Of a DNA stretch of 64,000 nucleotides, positions 44,910-54,687 are shown in pieces. Position numbers and translations under genes: made by a program. The DNA is from Aquimarina pacifica (GTDB lineage: Bacteria > Bacteroidota > Bacteroidia > Flavobacteriales > Flavobacteriaceae). The stretch lies in NCBI RefSeq assembly GCF_000520955.1, contig NZ_JACC01000014.1, positions 62,001-126,000 of the forward strand, in the 5' to 3' direction. Each line of letters starts with the position of its first letter. Within the stretch, counting starts at the first letter, position 1. Under the pieces are notes generated by a model. It was not told the DNA's origin. It did no database searches and saw only the letters and a list, made by a program, of their open reading frames with translations.

Positions 44910-45689
44910 TTATTTAATGTCATAAGCAAAAAAATGAGCAACTTTTTCTTTGTTTAGAGTTAACTCTACAGCTCCTTCTGTATAAGAACTTATTTCGTAT
45001 TGATTGTAGTAGAGTAGTACATCTTCTTTTGTAAACCCAATTGCAGAAGGTAATGCAAATGTATCCTTTTCAAAAAAGAACCCAGTACTATTAATAGATT
45101 CGTTTTCTGGGATTTTGTATTCTTTCCTGAATACATTTTCTGCATAGTTTTTGAAAGCTTCAACCTCTTTTAGTAAGTCCAAATTCGAAATCTTTTCTCC
45201 TGTTCTTGTATCTATATTAATGTATGAAATATTTGCATAGCCATGAGCACCACCGCTAAAGAGATACGACTGTAGTTCAATGCAAGCGAGGTTTTCATTC
45301 TGAAAACTTACGAACCCATCTATAGACGCTTCGTATTGAGAGGTCTCTTCGGGAAATTCGTTTTTGATATTATGGTATTCGATATCAAAATCTTGAACTA
45401 CTTTTTCTAAAGAAATAGCTGTAGAGTTATCATCACTTAACGCTCTAGAAGCACTGCTCTCGATAACATTATTGATGTTTTTGGTAAGTTCGTGATTACT
45501 AAGGATACTGGGTAAACTAATCTCCACCAAAGCACATTCAACTTCATTACAATTCTTCATCGATTTTGTATTGATCTCAACGATCTCAAAATACAGTGAT
45601 TCCTTTTTGGAACAACCTAATGAGAAAAGTAAAATGAATGACTGTAATAACAGTAGTATTATTGATGTTTTATTTTTAGTGTTGATCAT
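44910..45689 (-). CDS. RsiV-like lipoprotein (DUF3298/DUF4163)
   Basis: 259 residues from the ATG at 45689, which starts a lipoprotein signal (lipobox L-F-S-L-G-C). The frame is open to a TTG at 45716. Two domains are visible: a DUF4163-like N-terminal part (~45-140) and a DUF3298-like C-terminal part (Y-L-F-S-G-G-A-H-G-Y-A, then N-I-D-T-R-T-G-E-K, then the L-Y-Y-N-Q-Y-E-I segment), as in RsiV/PdaC-type extracellular domains that may bind peptidoglycan or lysozyme. No sigma-factor gene is nearby. Envelope location; role unknown. Confidence 0.82.
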   Translation of the reverse strand: MINTKNKTSIILLLLQSFILLFSLGCSKKESLYFEIVEINTKSMKNCNEVECALVEISLPSILSNHELTKNINNVIESSASRALSDDNSTAISLEKVVQDFDIEYHNIKNEFPEETSQYEASIDGFVSFQNENLACIELQSYLFSGGAHGYANISYINIDTRTGEKISNLDLLKEVEAFKNYAENVFRKEYKIPENESINSTGFFFEKDTFALPSAIGFTKEDVLLYYNQYEISSYTEGAVELTLNKEKVAHFFAYDIK

Positions 45690-46354
45690 ATGCCAAATAT
45701 ATAGATACCATAACAAACTTAAAGGGTGATGTCAAATATCTATAAGTTATTTCTAAACAGCTATAGTTTACCTGAAAAAAGGGGGGTGTTTTTACGGGAA
45801 ACAGGGTAGTATACATTCGATTTATGATGTTACTTTGCCATGATTATTTTAGTTGAAGGGCGAAATATATACGTCTCTAAAGTAATTTTTAAAAGTAAGT
45901 TGAAGTTTTATAAGTACATAGTAGTTATAAGGTGAATAATGTGTTTGAGAACCCTGCGAGATATCGTGGGGTTTTTGTATATAAAACACTTTCATTTTTA
46001 ATTTATTGAATAAACAGTAACAATAGCGATGCTTGTTTTTTTGAATAAATTTAAGATAAAACAGGTATGAAATTGTAATGTATTGGGAGAAGAATTTTAC
46101 TTGTTTACCCATTTTGAATCATATTCAAAATACAGATATGTTTGCCCTACATGAAAACAGGATTCTGCGTTATTCTTAAGAGCATATGATTAGAAAGAAT
46201 TTAATCCTAAATTTGTTGTGTACTATTTGTGTTCTTAAAAATTAATTAAACTCCTTTAAAAAAAAGTTTGCACGTTAATAAACTCATAATAAAATGATGA
46301 TTTATGTTATAAATCGCGAAGTTTGACGACGGACTTGATAATATTATAAAGTAT
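45690..46354. other. Long intergenic region upstream of the PLP enzyme
   Basis: About 660 AT-rich bases between divergent genes. A hairpin at ~45952-45973 (AACCCTGCG - AGATAT - CGTGGGGTT, two mismatched positions) is terminator-like but follows no gene I accept. An 87-codon minus-strand frame (45849-46112) was rejected. I looked for a SAM or other riboswitch before the methionine-pathway gene and found none. Confidence 0.45.
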
Positions 46355-47494
46355 ATGAAATTTAATACCAAAACAATTCACGGGGGTCAAAAACATGATC
46401 CCGCATACGGAGCGGTGATGCCACCAATATATCAAACCTCTACCTATGCACAAACGACACCAGGAGGGCATAAAGGGTTTGAATATAGTAGGACTCATAA
46501 TCCTACCAGAAAAGCACTAGAAGATTCTTTTGCTAGTATCGAAAATGGAACTTTTGGCTTAGCTTTTGGATCAGGATTAGCAGCAATCGATGCAGTAATT
46601 AAGTTGTTAAAACCTGGAGATGAGGTGATTTCTACTAATGATTTATACGGTGGAACCTATAGATTATTTACTAAGATATTTGAAGATTTCGGAATCAAGT
46701 TTCATTTCATAGGAATGGAAAATGCAGATAAGGTAGCCCAATACATTACGAAAAACACACGGTTAATCTGGGTAGAAACTCCCACAAATCCAATGATGAA
46801 TATTGTTGATATTAAAGCAATTGCCGAAGTGTCAAAGAAAAACAATTTGCTATTGGCCGTAGATAATACATTTGCTACCCCATATTTGCAAAGACCGTTG
46901 GATCTTGGTGCAGATATAGTAATGCATAGCGCGACAAAGTATTTAGGCGGACATAGTGATGTTGTTATGGGAGCTTTGGTGGTAAAAGACGAAAAAATTG
47001 CAGAACGATTATATTTTATACAAAATGCAAGCGGTGCTATTTGTGGACCACAAGATAGTTTTTTAGTACTTAGAGGAATTAAAACTTTGCACATACGAAT
47101 GCAACGTCATTGCGAAAATGGTAGGGCAATAGCGACCTATCTTAAAAATCATCCCAAAATAGAAAAAGTATATTGGCCAGGTTTCGAAGATCACCCAAAT
47201 CATCAGATCGCAAAAGAACAAATGGATGATTATGGAGGTATGATCTCATTTGTTACCAAAGGAAGTGATTTTGAAAGTGCAATTAAAATTGTCGAAAATT
47301 TAAAGATTTTTACCTTGGCAGAGTCTTTAGGAGGAGTAGAAAGTCTTGCAGGACATCCTGCTAGTATGACACATGCCTCTATACCCAAAGAAGAACGAGA
47401 AAAAACAGGAGTCGTAGATGCCTTAATACGGTTAAGCGTAGGGATTGAGGATATAGATGATTTAATAGAGGATTTAGAACAAGCTATTGGTTAA
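46355..47494 (+). CDS. Cystathionine gamma-synthase/lyase family PLP enzyme
   Basis: 379 residues, Cys/Met-metabolism PLP fold. Visible: Y-S-R-T-H-N-P-T-R near the N-terminus, the cofactor-phosphate loop F-G-S-G-L-A-A-I, V-E-T-P-T-N-P, V-D-N-T-F-A-T-P and the Schiff-base Lys in S-A-T-K-Y-L-G-G-H-S-D. The C-terminal L-A-E-S-L-G-G-V-E-S-L-A-G-H-P-A-S-M-T-H is characteristic. It could act in methionine synthesis (gamma-synthase) or transsulfuration (gamma-lyase); sequence alone does not separate them here. Single gene followed by gdhA. Confidence 0.93.
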   Translation: MKFNTKTIHGGQKHDPAYGAVMPPIYQTSTYAQTTPGGHKGFEYSRTHNPTRKALEDSFASIENGTFGLAFGSGLAAIDAVIKLLKPGDEVISTNDLYGGTYRLFTKIFEDFGIKFHFIGMENADKVAQYITKNTRLIWVETPTNPMMNIVDIKAIAEVSKKNNLLLAVDNTFATPYLQRPLDLGADIVMHSATKYLGGHSDVVMGALVVKDEKIAERLYFIQNASGAICGPQDSFLVLRGIKTLHIRMQRHCENGRAIATYLKNHPKIEKVYWPGFEDHPNHQIAKEQMDDYGGMISFVTKGSDFESAIKIVENLKIFTLAESLGGVESLAGHPASMTHASIPKEEREKTGVVDALIRLSVGIEDIDDLIEDLEQAIG

Positions 47495-47539
47495 ATGTTA
47501 TTAAATTCAAAAAAATAAATTCTTTTTTTAAGAATATCA

Positions 47540-47547
47540 TATATTTG
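47540..47547 (+). promoter_or_regulatory. Possible -7 element of gdhA
   Basis: TATATTTG matches the Bacteroidota -7 consensus TAnnTTTG and lies ~48 bases before the gdhA start. I saw no clear -33 TTG partner. Confidence 0.3.
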
Positions 47548-47594
47548 AGAAAGTAATCTAAGTAGTTATTAAGAATTTAATAATCAATTCGCGT

Positions 47595-48938
47595 ATGCAG
47601 GCAAAAATAAATACCTTTATGGAAGAAGTGCGGGCTCGTAACACTCACGAACCTGAATTTTTACAAGCAGTTCAGGAAGTTGCCGAGACTGTCATCCCTT
47701 ACATAGCTTCAAACGAAATTTATAATGGTAAGAATATTCTGTTAAGAATGGTTGAACCAGAAAGAGCAATTATGTTTAGAGTTGCTTGGGTAGATGATAA
47801 AGGTGAAATTCATGTTAACAGAGGATATCGAATTCAGATGAATTCTGCTATAGGACCTTATAAAGGTGGATTGCGTTTTCATCCCTCTGTAAATATTAGT
47901 ATTCTTAAATTTTTGGCTTTTGAACAAGTGTTTAAGAATAGTTTGACAACGTTACCAATGGGCGGTGGTAAAGGAGGGTCAGATTTTGATCCAAAAGGTA
48001 AATCCGATGATGAGATTATGCGTTTTTGTCATAGTTTTATGAGTGAATTGTATAGACATATTGGGCCAAATACGGATATCCCAGCTGGAGATATCGGAGT
48101 AGGAGGTCGAGAAATAGGATTCTTATTTGGGATGTATCGCAAAATGAAAAATGAATTTACCGGTGTACTTACAGGTAAAGGGCTTACTTGGGGAGGTTCA
48201 CTTATTCGACCAGAAGCTACAGGGTACGGTACTGTTTATTTTGCCCAAAATATGCTAGCTACCCAAGGCGATTCTTTTGAAAACAAAACAGTAGTGATCT
48301 CTGGTTCAGGAAACGTAGCTCAGTATGCAGCAGAAAAAGCAATTCAGATAGGTGCAAAAGTAGTCACATTATCAGATTCTTCAGGATATATTTATGATGA
48401 ACAAGGAATTGATGAAGAAAAGCTAGCGTATGTGATGGAGCTTAAAAATGAAAAAAGAGGACGTATCAAAGAGTACGTAGAGAAATATCCTGATGCAAAA
48501 TTTTTTAAAGGCCAAACCCCATGGGGTGTTCAATGTGATATAGCATTACCTTGTGCAACACAAAATGAACTAACAGGCGATGACGCGAAGAAATTAGTAG
48601 CAAATGGATGTATCTGTGTCAGTGAAGGAGCTAATATGCCAAGTACTCCAGAAGCCATTACATACTTTCATAAGTCCAAAATTTTCTTTGCCCCTGGTAA
48701 AGCCTCTAATGCAGGAGGAGTTGCTACCTCTGGATTAGAAATGACCCAAAATTCGTTGCGCTATAAATGGACTCGAGAAGAAGTTGATGATAAACTTAAG
48801 CAAATTATGGAAGATATTCATAAAGCCTGTCTCAAGTACGGAACCAATAGTGATGGATATATCGATTATGTAAAAGGTGCAAATATTGCTGGTTTTGTAA
48901 AAGTTGCAGATGCAATGTTAGCACAAGGAGTGATATAA
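47595..48938 (+). CDS. gdhA: NADP-specific glutamate dehydrogenase
   Basis: 447 residues, the usual hexameric type-I length. Visible: R-V-A-W-V-D-D-K-G and G-P-Y-K-G-G-L-R-F-H-P-S (substrate loop), P-M-G-G-G-K-G-G-S-D-F-D-P-K-G-K (catalytic Lys), P-A-G-D-I-G-V-G-G-R-E-I-G-F-L and the nucleotide fold V-I-S-G-S-G-N-V-A-Q-Y-A. The Ser after G-G-L-T-W-G-G and the overall form suit NADP use. It aminates 2-oxoglutarate to glutamate for ammonia assimilation. Single gene with a strong terminator. Confidence 0.96.
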   Translation: MQAKINTFMEEVRARNTHEPEFLQAVQEVAETVIPYIASNEIYNGKNILLRMVEPERAIMFRVAWVDDKGEIHVNRGYRIQMNSAIGPYKGGLRFHPSVNISILKFLAFEQVFKNSLTTLPMGGGKGGSDFDPKGKSDDEIMRFCHSFMSELYRHIGPNTDIPAGDIGVGGREIGFLFGMYRKMKNEFTGVLTGKGLTWGGSLIRPEATGYGTVYFAQNMLATQGDSFENKTVVISGSGNVAQYAAEKAIQIGAKVVTLSDSSGYIYDEQGIDEEKLAYVMELKNEKRGRIKEYVEKYPDAKFFKGQTPWGVQCDIALPCATQNELTGDDAKKLVANGCICVSEGANMPSTPEAITYFHKSKIFFAPGKASNAGGVATSGLEMTQNSLRYKWTREEVDDKLKQIMEDIHKACLKYGTNSDGYIDYVKGANIAGFVKVADAMLAQGVI

Positions 48939-48963
48939 CAAAATAGATCAAAATAAATTATAG

Positions 48964-48994
48964 ACCGTTTAGAAAATATCTAAACGGTTTTTTT
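48964..48994 (+). terminator. Terminator after gdhA
   Basis: ACCGTTTAGA - AAATA - TCTAAACGGT then TTTTTT: a 10-base perfect stem with a T-run, 26 bases past the stop. Confidence 0.93.
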
Positions 48995-49063
48995 GATAGA
49001 GAAATGGATAAGAATAGATTATTTAGGTTTTGTTCCATATTTTTATAGAAATTAATTTTTAGA

Positions 49064-49603
49064 ATGAAATACATATCTTTTTTGCTATTTCTAATTATAT
49101 GTATCTCATGCGGAGTAACAAGTGCGGTACATGATTTTGATGAGCATCAAGATTTTTCTGTATACAAAACCTATAATTTTTATCCCGAAATGGTTTCTGG
49201 ATTAAGTGAATTAAATCATAATAGGTTACTTGAAGTTATGGATACTATCATGATTACAAAAGGATTCGAAAAATCAGAAACACCTGATATTTACATAAAT
49301 TTTAAAAGTACCATTATCAAAGAACCCTCTCAGAATCGAATAGGAGTAGGAGTTGGAAGTGGCGGTGGCGGAATAGCAATAGGTATTGGAGGCGACATAG
49401 CCATTGGAGGGCCAGCAACTTTTTTAGAATTAACTACGGATCTTATAGATGTCACTAAAAACGAATTGGTTTGGCAGTCTATTACAGAAAGAAGATTTAA
49501 CCCTAATGGAGCACCCAATTCACAAACGATTATTTTTCAAAAAATAATAAAAAAGTCTTTGGCAAAGTACCCCCCACAGTCTAAGAAAAGTAATAGAAAT
49601 TAA
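49064..49603 (+). CDS. DUF4136 lipoprotein
   Basis: 179 residues with lipobox C-I-S-C (Cys16). D-F-S-V-Y-K-T-Y-N-F-Y-P begins the DUF4136 fold, and a late V-W-Q-S-I-T-E-R-R segment is typical. A Gly-rich stretch (~90-125, G-V-G-V-G-S-G-G-G-G-I-A-I-G-I-G-G) is a common DUF4136 feature. Envelope-associated; function unknown in the family. It precedes recO by 36 bases on the same strand. Confidence 0.85.
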   Translation: MKYISFLLFLIICISCGVTSAVHDFDEHQDFSVYKTYNFYPEMVSGLSELNHNRLLEVMDTIMITKGFEKSETPDIYINFKSTIIKEPSQNRIGVGVGSGGGGIAIGIGGDIAIGGPATFLELTTDLIDVTKNELVWQSITERRFNPNGAPNSQTIIFQKIIKKSLAKYPPQSKKSNRN

Positions 49604-49639
49604 TGCCTTGGGGTTTGATTTAATTATTTTTGCAATATT

Positions 49640-50356
49640 ATGATAATTAATTCACCGGCCATTGTTGTTCACTCGCTGCGATATGCAGAATCAGACTTAA
49701 TCGTTACGCTATTTACCAGAACCAGTGGTTTACGATCGTATTTGGTTCGCGGTGTTCTTAAGTCAAAACGGGGAAAACTTCGAGCGTCTTTGTTTCAACC
49801 ACTTACCATATTAGAGATTCAGGCATTTCATAAAGATAAAGGAACCTTAGAAAGAATTAAGGAAGCAAAAGTACTGACTGTATATAAAACCTTGTATGCA
49901 GATCCAGTAAAAAGTGGATTGGTTTTTTTTATTTCTGAGATGATCAAAAATTCGATTCAGGAAGAAGAAGAAAATAAGGCCCTTTATGAGTTCTTAGAAT
50001 CTTCATTGATTTGGTTAGATACCAATACCACTATTGGTAATTTTCATATTACGTTCTTAACAAAACTTACACAGTACCTCGGCTTTTACCCTGATATATC
50101 CCATATACAGCTGCCTTATTTTAATATGCTAGAAGGAGGTTTTCAGTCAATAAGTAGCACATATTGTGTAGAAGGAGAACATATCACTCAATTTAAGAAG
50201 TTTTTAGGCACAACATTTGAGGCATGTATGAATATTAGGCTTTCGAAGAGTGTACGAAGTGATATCCTAACTATGCTATTAGTATATTTTGAGTTACATT
50301 TGCACGGTTTTAGAAAACCAAAATCACTTTCGGTTTTGAACGAAATTTTTAATTAG
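49640..50356 (+). CDS. recO: DNA repair protein RecO
   Basis: 238 residues. N-terminal OB fold (I-V-V-H-S-L-R-Y-A-E-S-D-L-I-V-T-L-F-T-R) and helical C-terminal domain, including K-L-T-Q-Y-L-G-F-Y-P-D and the conserved F-E-A-C-M-N-I-R-L. It mediates RecF-pathway loading of RecA on SSB-coated DNA and strand annealing. The zinc Cys cluster of some RecO proteins is absent, as usual in this group. It ends 4 bases before the TonB receptor gene, suggesting one transcript. Confidence 0.92.
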   Translation: MIINSPAIVVHSLRYAESDLIVTLFTRTSGLRSYLVRGVLKSKRGKLRASLFQPLTILEIQAFHKDKGTLERIKEAKVLTVYKTLYADPVKSGLVFFISEMIKNSIQEEEENKALYEFLESSLIWLDTNTTIGNFHITFLTKLTQYLGFYPDISHIQLPYFNMLEGGFQSISSTYCVEGEHITQFKKFLGTTFEACMNIRLSKSVRSDILTMLLVYFELHLHGFRKPKSLSVLNEIFN

Positions 50357-50360
50357 AATA

Positions 50361-52766
50361 ATGCGGTTATTTATCTTACTTTTTTTTTCAGTATTCTTTA
50401 TGCTTCCTGCAGAGGCACAAAAAATAACGGTATATAGCGCATCTAATAATAAGCCCATTCCTAATGTGGCAATTTACAATAAAGGAAAAACGATAATTAC
50501 CGAAACAGATTTTGATGGAATTGCTGATGTTTCTGACTTTTCTGATGACGAAATTTTATATTTTGCCCATATTTCTCATACAACTACAAATATTGCGAAG
50601 ACCAAAGTTGTAGCAGTACGAAAAGTATATTTAGAACCCGATGAGAATCAACTTTCTGAAGTCGTTCTTTCTGTTTCAAAATGGGAACAAGATAAGAAAG
50701 ACATTTCGCAGAAAATTGTCAGTATTTCTGCAAATGATATTGCATTATCGGCGCCTCAAACGTCTGCAGATATTTTGCAAAGTAGTGGACAGGTGTTTGT
50801 ACAAAAAAGTCAATTAGGAGGTGGGAGCCCGATTATAAGAGGTTTTTCAACAAATAGATTGTTACTCACAGTTGACGGAGTGCGTATGAATACCGCTATT
50901 TTTAGGAGTGGAAATGTACAAAATGTGATATCTATAGATCCTTTTACTGTCGATAGAACAGAAGTTATTTTGGGACCAGGCTCTGTAGTATATGGTAGTG
51001 ATGCTGTAGGAGGAGTTATGAATTTCTATACTGCCCAACCCAAGTTTGCAATAACAGGTAAACATGCTCTAGAAGGAAATGTTATTGCAAGATATGCAAC
51101 CGCTAGTAACGAAAGGACGGGACATGTAGATCTTAATTTAGGGTTTGAAAAATGGGCCCTCTTAACAAGTGCAAGTTATACCGATTTTGATGATTTAGAA
51201 ATGGGAAGTCATGGGTCTGATGATTACCTTAGAAATGAATATGTTGAAACTGTTGATGGAGTCGATGTAATTGTTCAAAATGAAAATCCAGAAGAACAAA
51301 AATTTACAGGCTATAGCCAAATCAATTTGTTACAGAAAGTACGATTTATGCCTAGCGAAAATTGGGACTTTAATGCAAGCCTATTATATACCACTACCTC
51401 AGATTATCCTAGGTATGATCGCTTAATTCGATATAGTGATGAAGTATTGCGTTCTGCCGAATGGTATTATGGACCTCAGCGGTGGTTCATGAGTAATGTA
51501 CATGTAACACATAAAGCCAAATCAGGAATTTATGATAAAATGAAGATTACTGCTGCCTATCAATACTTTGAAGAAAGTAGGAATGATAGAGACTTTCAGA
51601 GTACTACATTATCACGAACACAAGAACAGGTAGATGCCTATTCTATGAATATCGACTTTGAAAAAAAGTTCAGTGAAAAAACCACCTTGTACTACGGATT
51701 AGAATATGTACTTAATCATGTCTTTTCTGATGGTACAGAACTTGATATAGATACTAATGAAGTTGTTGATGCTCCGTCAAGATATCCAGATGGTTCTACA
51801 TGGCAATCTGCAGCAATATACTCTAGTATAAAACATGAACTAAGCGAAAAGTTAAGATTTCAGGGAGGATTAAGATACAATCGTATTATACTTTATTCTC
51901 AATTTGATGATGAGTTTTTTGATTTCCCGTTTACAGAGGCAAATATCGATACTGATGCCGTTACAGGAACTGCAGGTTTAAGTTGGTTGCCCAACGATAT
52001 ATTGCAATGGAAATTTAATTTTTCTACTGCGTTTAGAGCACCAAATATAGATGATGTAGGGAAGATTTTTGATTCTGAAGAAGGATCTGTGGTGGTTCCT
52101 AATCCCGATTTGAAACCAGAATATGCATATAGCGGAGAACTAGGATTGACAGCAAGTTTTGGTAAGCAGTTTTCTGTAGAATTAGCAACGTATTATACGC
52201 ACTTAGATAATGCATTGGTAAGAAGAGATTTTGACCTCAATGGTGATACAGAAATAGAATATAATGGGGTTTTGAGTAATGTGCAAGCAATTCAGAATGC
52301 AGCCAATGCCTTTATTTATGGATTCGAGGCAGGAGTTAACTATAATTTTTCTAAGAACTGTACACTTGCTTCTCAATATACGTTTACCGGAGGAGAAGAA
52401 GAATTAGATGATGGTACAATTGCACCGTCAAGACATGTGTCTCCTCAATTTGGGACAACACGTTTTACCTATAAATTACCTAAGTGGACTTTTGATGCAT
52501 CTGCCGTTTATAATGGGGCTTTTAGTTATGAAGATTTGGCACCATCACAACAAAGCAACGATTTTCTGTATGCCAAAGACGAAAACGGGAATCCTTATGC
52601 ACCATCTTGGTACACACTTAATTTAAGGACACAGTATCAGGTGACCAAGAAGTTAAATGCCATTCTCTCTTTAGAAAATATTACGGATCAGCGTTACCGT
52701 CCATATTCTTCAGGAATTTCTGGAGCCGGAAGAAATTTTGTCCTTTCTCTTAAATATGCGTTATAG
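50361..52766 (+). CDS. TonB-dependent receptor, haem-receptor-like
   Basis: 801 residues. Signal peptide to P-A-E-A-Q, then a CarboxypepD_reg-like domain (~20-95). The TonB plug (~110-225) has S-P-I-I-R-G-F-S-T-N-R-L-L-L-T-V-D-G-V-R-M-N and V-V-Y-G-S-D-A-V-G-G, and a 22-strand barrel ends in an aromatic-rich L-K-Y-A-L. The plug and the terminal R-Y-R-P-Y-S-S-G-I-S-G-A-G-R-N-F resemble the haemoglobin/haem receptor subfamily, but I cannot confirm the haem ligand residues. Imports a scarce ligand using TonB energy. It starts 4 bases after recO, an arrangement also seen in related genomes from memory. Confidence 0.92.
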   Translation: MRLFILLFFSVFFMLPAEAQKITVYSASNNKPIPNVAIYNKGKTIITETDFDGIADVSDFSDDEILYFAHISHTTTNIAKTKVVAVRKVYLEPDENQLSEVVLSVSKWEQDKKDISQKIVSISANDIALSAPQTSADILQSSGQVFVQKSQLGGGSPIIRGFSTNRLLLTVDGVRMNTAIFRSGNVQNVISIDPFTVDRTEVILGPGSVVYGSDAVGGVMNFYTAQPKFAITGKHALEGNVIARYATASNERTGHVDLNLGFEKWALLTSASYTDFDDLEMGSHGSDDYLRNEYVETVDGVDVIVQNENPEEQKFTGYSQINLLQKVRFMPSENWDFNASLLYTTTSDYPRYDRLIRYSDEVLRSAEWYYGPQRWFMSNVHVTHKAKSGIYDKMKITAAYQYFEESRNDRDFQSTTLSRTQEQVDAYSMNIDFEKKFSEKTTLYYGLEYVLNHVFSDGTELDIDTNEVVDAPSRYPDGSTWQSAAIYSSIKHELSEKLRFQGGLRYNRIILYSQFDDEFFDFPFTEANIDTDAVTGTAGLSWLPNDILQWKFNFSTAFRAPNIDDVGKIFDSEEGSVVVPNPDLKPEYAYSGELGLTASFGKQFSVELATYYTHLDNALVRRDFDLNGDTEIEYNGVLSNVQAIQNAANAFIYGFEAGVNYNFSKNCTLASQYTFTGGEEELDDGTIAPSRHVSPQFGTTRFTYKLPKWTFDASAVYNGAFSYEDLAPSQQSNDFLYAKDENGNPYAPSWYTLNLRTQYQVTKKLNAILSLENITDQRYRPYSSGISGAGRNFVLSLKYAL

Positions 52767-52903
52767 ACGGAATTTCTATCTGAACTTATTGAGAAATATA
52801 TTGTATTTTACGATTTTTGCAGTACTATTATGTGGCGATTTCTTTAGGATAATTTCAATATGCTCCCTAAGCCAATCTATTAACAAGAATAATATTCTAC
52901 TTC

Positions 52904-54004
52904 ATGAATAAAATTAACCTAAATCTACTTTTAATTATATTAGTAATATTTCTGAGTTGCGAAAAAGACAATGCAGCTCCACAAGAAGAAATTAATCAAC
53001 CATCTATAGATGAAACCCGTTTAATTGAAATTGATGGTAATAAAGATGATATCAATTTTCAAAATGTGGTGAAATTAATAAGTGCAAAGGATTCTATTTT
53101 AATATTTAATAAAGGAAATTCTATTTTAGAAATTACTGACATTTCTCTACCAAATGGTTTTTCAGCCAATTGGTTAAATGCAGAAATTTCACCTAATGGC
53201 TCTAAGTATTTAACTATTACTTTCTCTCCAGTTGAAGAAGTAGAGTACTCTGGTAATATTGAGTTTTCTAGTAATACCACTGGTGTTTCACCATCGATTT
53301 CTCTTAATGGTAAAGGAGTTAGCAATATTTATGAAGGAGATGTACAAGTTTTAAGTCAAAAAGAATTAGAAGATTTTATTGACAAGGGCTACGTGCAAAT
53401 AAATGGAGTCTTTAGTATAGGAGATGTTTCGATAGCCTCATCATACGAAGTTACAGATTTGACTCCCTTAGAAAAACTTATCTCTGTAAGAACTTTAGTA
53501 ATTTACTATCTCACTTTAGAATCATTAGAAGGTATAGAAAACCTAAAAATAGACGGAGGTTGGATTGATATAGCATTTAATCCTAATTTAAAAAATTTGA
53601 AAGGGTTTCCAAAAAATGAAAATTCATCTCTAAGTGTTTATCTAAAAGGAAATAAGAACTTAGAGGAGATTAATGATTTAGACCATTTAAAATTATTAAA
53701 ATCGTTATACATAATTGGTAACGAAAAACTTGCAAATTTGATAGGGCTCGACAATCTCGAAAGCATTGAAGGTGTTTTAAATATCGTAGATAATATCTTA
53801 ATTGAAAATTTGACACCACTTTCAAATCTTCTATCTGTTGAAGGATTCGTAAAGATTAATGAAAATACATCTTTATACGATTTTTGTGGTTTAGTTCCCT
53901 TAATTTCTTCTGATGGTGTTTTTGGTACATTTAATCAGCCGAAGGACAATAGCTTTAACCCTTCAGAATCGGATATAGCATCAGGGAATTGTAAACTTGA
54001 ATAA
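52904..54004 (+). CDS. Lipoprotein with ASH-like and receptor-L/LRR-like domains
   Basis: 366 residues with lipobox I-F-L-S-C (Cys19). Residues ~45-140 resemble an ASH/HYDIN or choice-of-anchor D beta sandwich (L-I-F-N-K-G-N-S-I-L-E-I-T, then S-P-N-G-S-K-Y-L-T-I-T-F-S-P). Residues ~180-350 show leucine-rich receptor L-domain-type repeats: L-E-S-L-E-G-I-E-N-L, L-K-N-L-K-G-F, L-A-N-L-I-G-L-D-N-L-E-S-I-E, N-L-T-P-L-S-N-L-L-S-V-E-G-F. The repeats resemble adhesion or recognition modules. Transcribed alone, ~140 bases after the TonB receptor. Surface location likely; partner unknown. Confidence 0.7.
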   Translation: MNKINLNLLLIILVIFLSCEKDNAAPQEEINQPSIDETRLIEIDGNKDDINFQNVVKLISAKDSILIFNKGNSILEITDISLPNGFSANWLNAEISPNGSKYLTITFSPVEEVEYSGNIEFSSNTTGVSPSISLNGKGVSNIYEGDVQVLSQKELEDFIDKGYVQINGVFSIGDVSIASSYEVTDLTPLEKLISVRTLVIYYLTLESLEGIENLKIDGGWIDIAFNPNLKNLKGFPKNENSSLSVYLKGNKNLEEINDLDHLKLLKSLYIIGNEKLANLIGLDNLESIEGVLNIVDNILIENLTPLSNLLSVEGFVKINENTSLYDFCGLVPLISSDGVFGTFNQPKDNSFNPSESDIASGNCKLE

Positions 54005-54185
54005 CCATTGTTTAAAAAAGTGTATGTAATAATGCCTAGGGTTAAGAATCACCTTATTCATATTAGCTGTAATTAAAATGCTTTTTTTAGATAGATGAAT
54101 ATAGTCAATCTGTTTTAAGTAGTCTATGAACTTTACATTGTTTGTATAGATTAAAAAGCTTTAATTGAATCTAATGCATTAAATT

Positions 54186-54677
54186 CTATTTTTGATGAGC
54201 CTTTAGTTTCTCAATCAAATTTGTGTCAAACTCCTTTTTGAGTTCTGTGATCTCTTTTACATTTTCGTTAGGAATGGCTATAGATAATACATAATGCTTT
54301 ATTTTCCATCCTACTGTCGTTTTTTCTAAAACTCCACTACCACGACATATTCCCATTTGTGTATCCAAGAGCTCGTCGAACCATGCTAATTTTGCTTTGT
54401 CTTTGACATATATATTTCTATCCAAGGTAGAAAAACTCCAAGCTTTGCCTTTGTCAAAATATGGTTTGCAAAAAGCTTTGAATTCATCATTTTTCCAATT
54501 TTCTGTGGCATCTGTACCAATAAAAATGGCGTCTTCTGTCATAGAATTAAAATAGGTGTCAAAGTCAGCATTTGCTGCAGCACTATGCCACTTTTCTACA
54601 ACAGTAGTAATATCCGTTATGTCTTGTTGCGAAAAACAGTAATTGCAGAGAAGAAAGGATAACAATAGAAAGCGCAT
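54186..54677 (-). CDS. Secreted SnoaL/NTF2-like protein
   Basis: 163 residues with a short signal peptide (cleavage near C-F-S-Q). NTF2-like fold: V-V-E-K-W-H-S-A-A-A-N-A-D-F-D-T-Y-F, then M-T-E-D-A-I-F-I-G-T-D-A-T-E-N-W, typical of the SnoaL-like/DUF4440 group. No catalytic residues can be assigned; the family includes ligand-binding and enzyme members. It is 10 bases downstream of the next lipoprotein gene on the same strand. Confidence 0.85.
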   Translation of the reverse strand: MRFLLLSFLLCNYCFSQQDITDITTVVEKWHSAAANADFDTYFNSMTEDAIFIGTDATENWKNDEFKAFCKPYFDKGKAWSFSTLDRNIYVKDKAKLAWFDELLDTQMGICRGSGVLEKTTVGWKIKHYVLSIAIPNENVKEITELKKEFDTNLIEKLKAHQK

Positions 54678-54687
54678 AATAGGTGTT

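Noticed and set aside
45849-46112. 87-codon minus-strand frame
   Set aside because: Composition is that of AT-rich non-coding DNA (many Tyr, Phe, Lys), no domain or signal, and a hairpin lies inside it; no supporting context.
46120-46354. Possible SAM riboswitch before the methionine-pathway gene
   Set aside because: I found none of the conserved SAM-I or SAM-II core elements, and no terminator-antiterminator pair.
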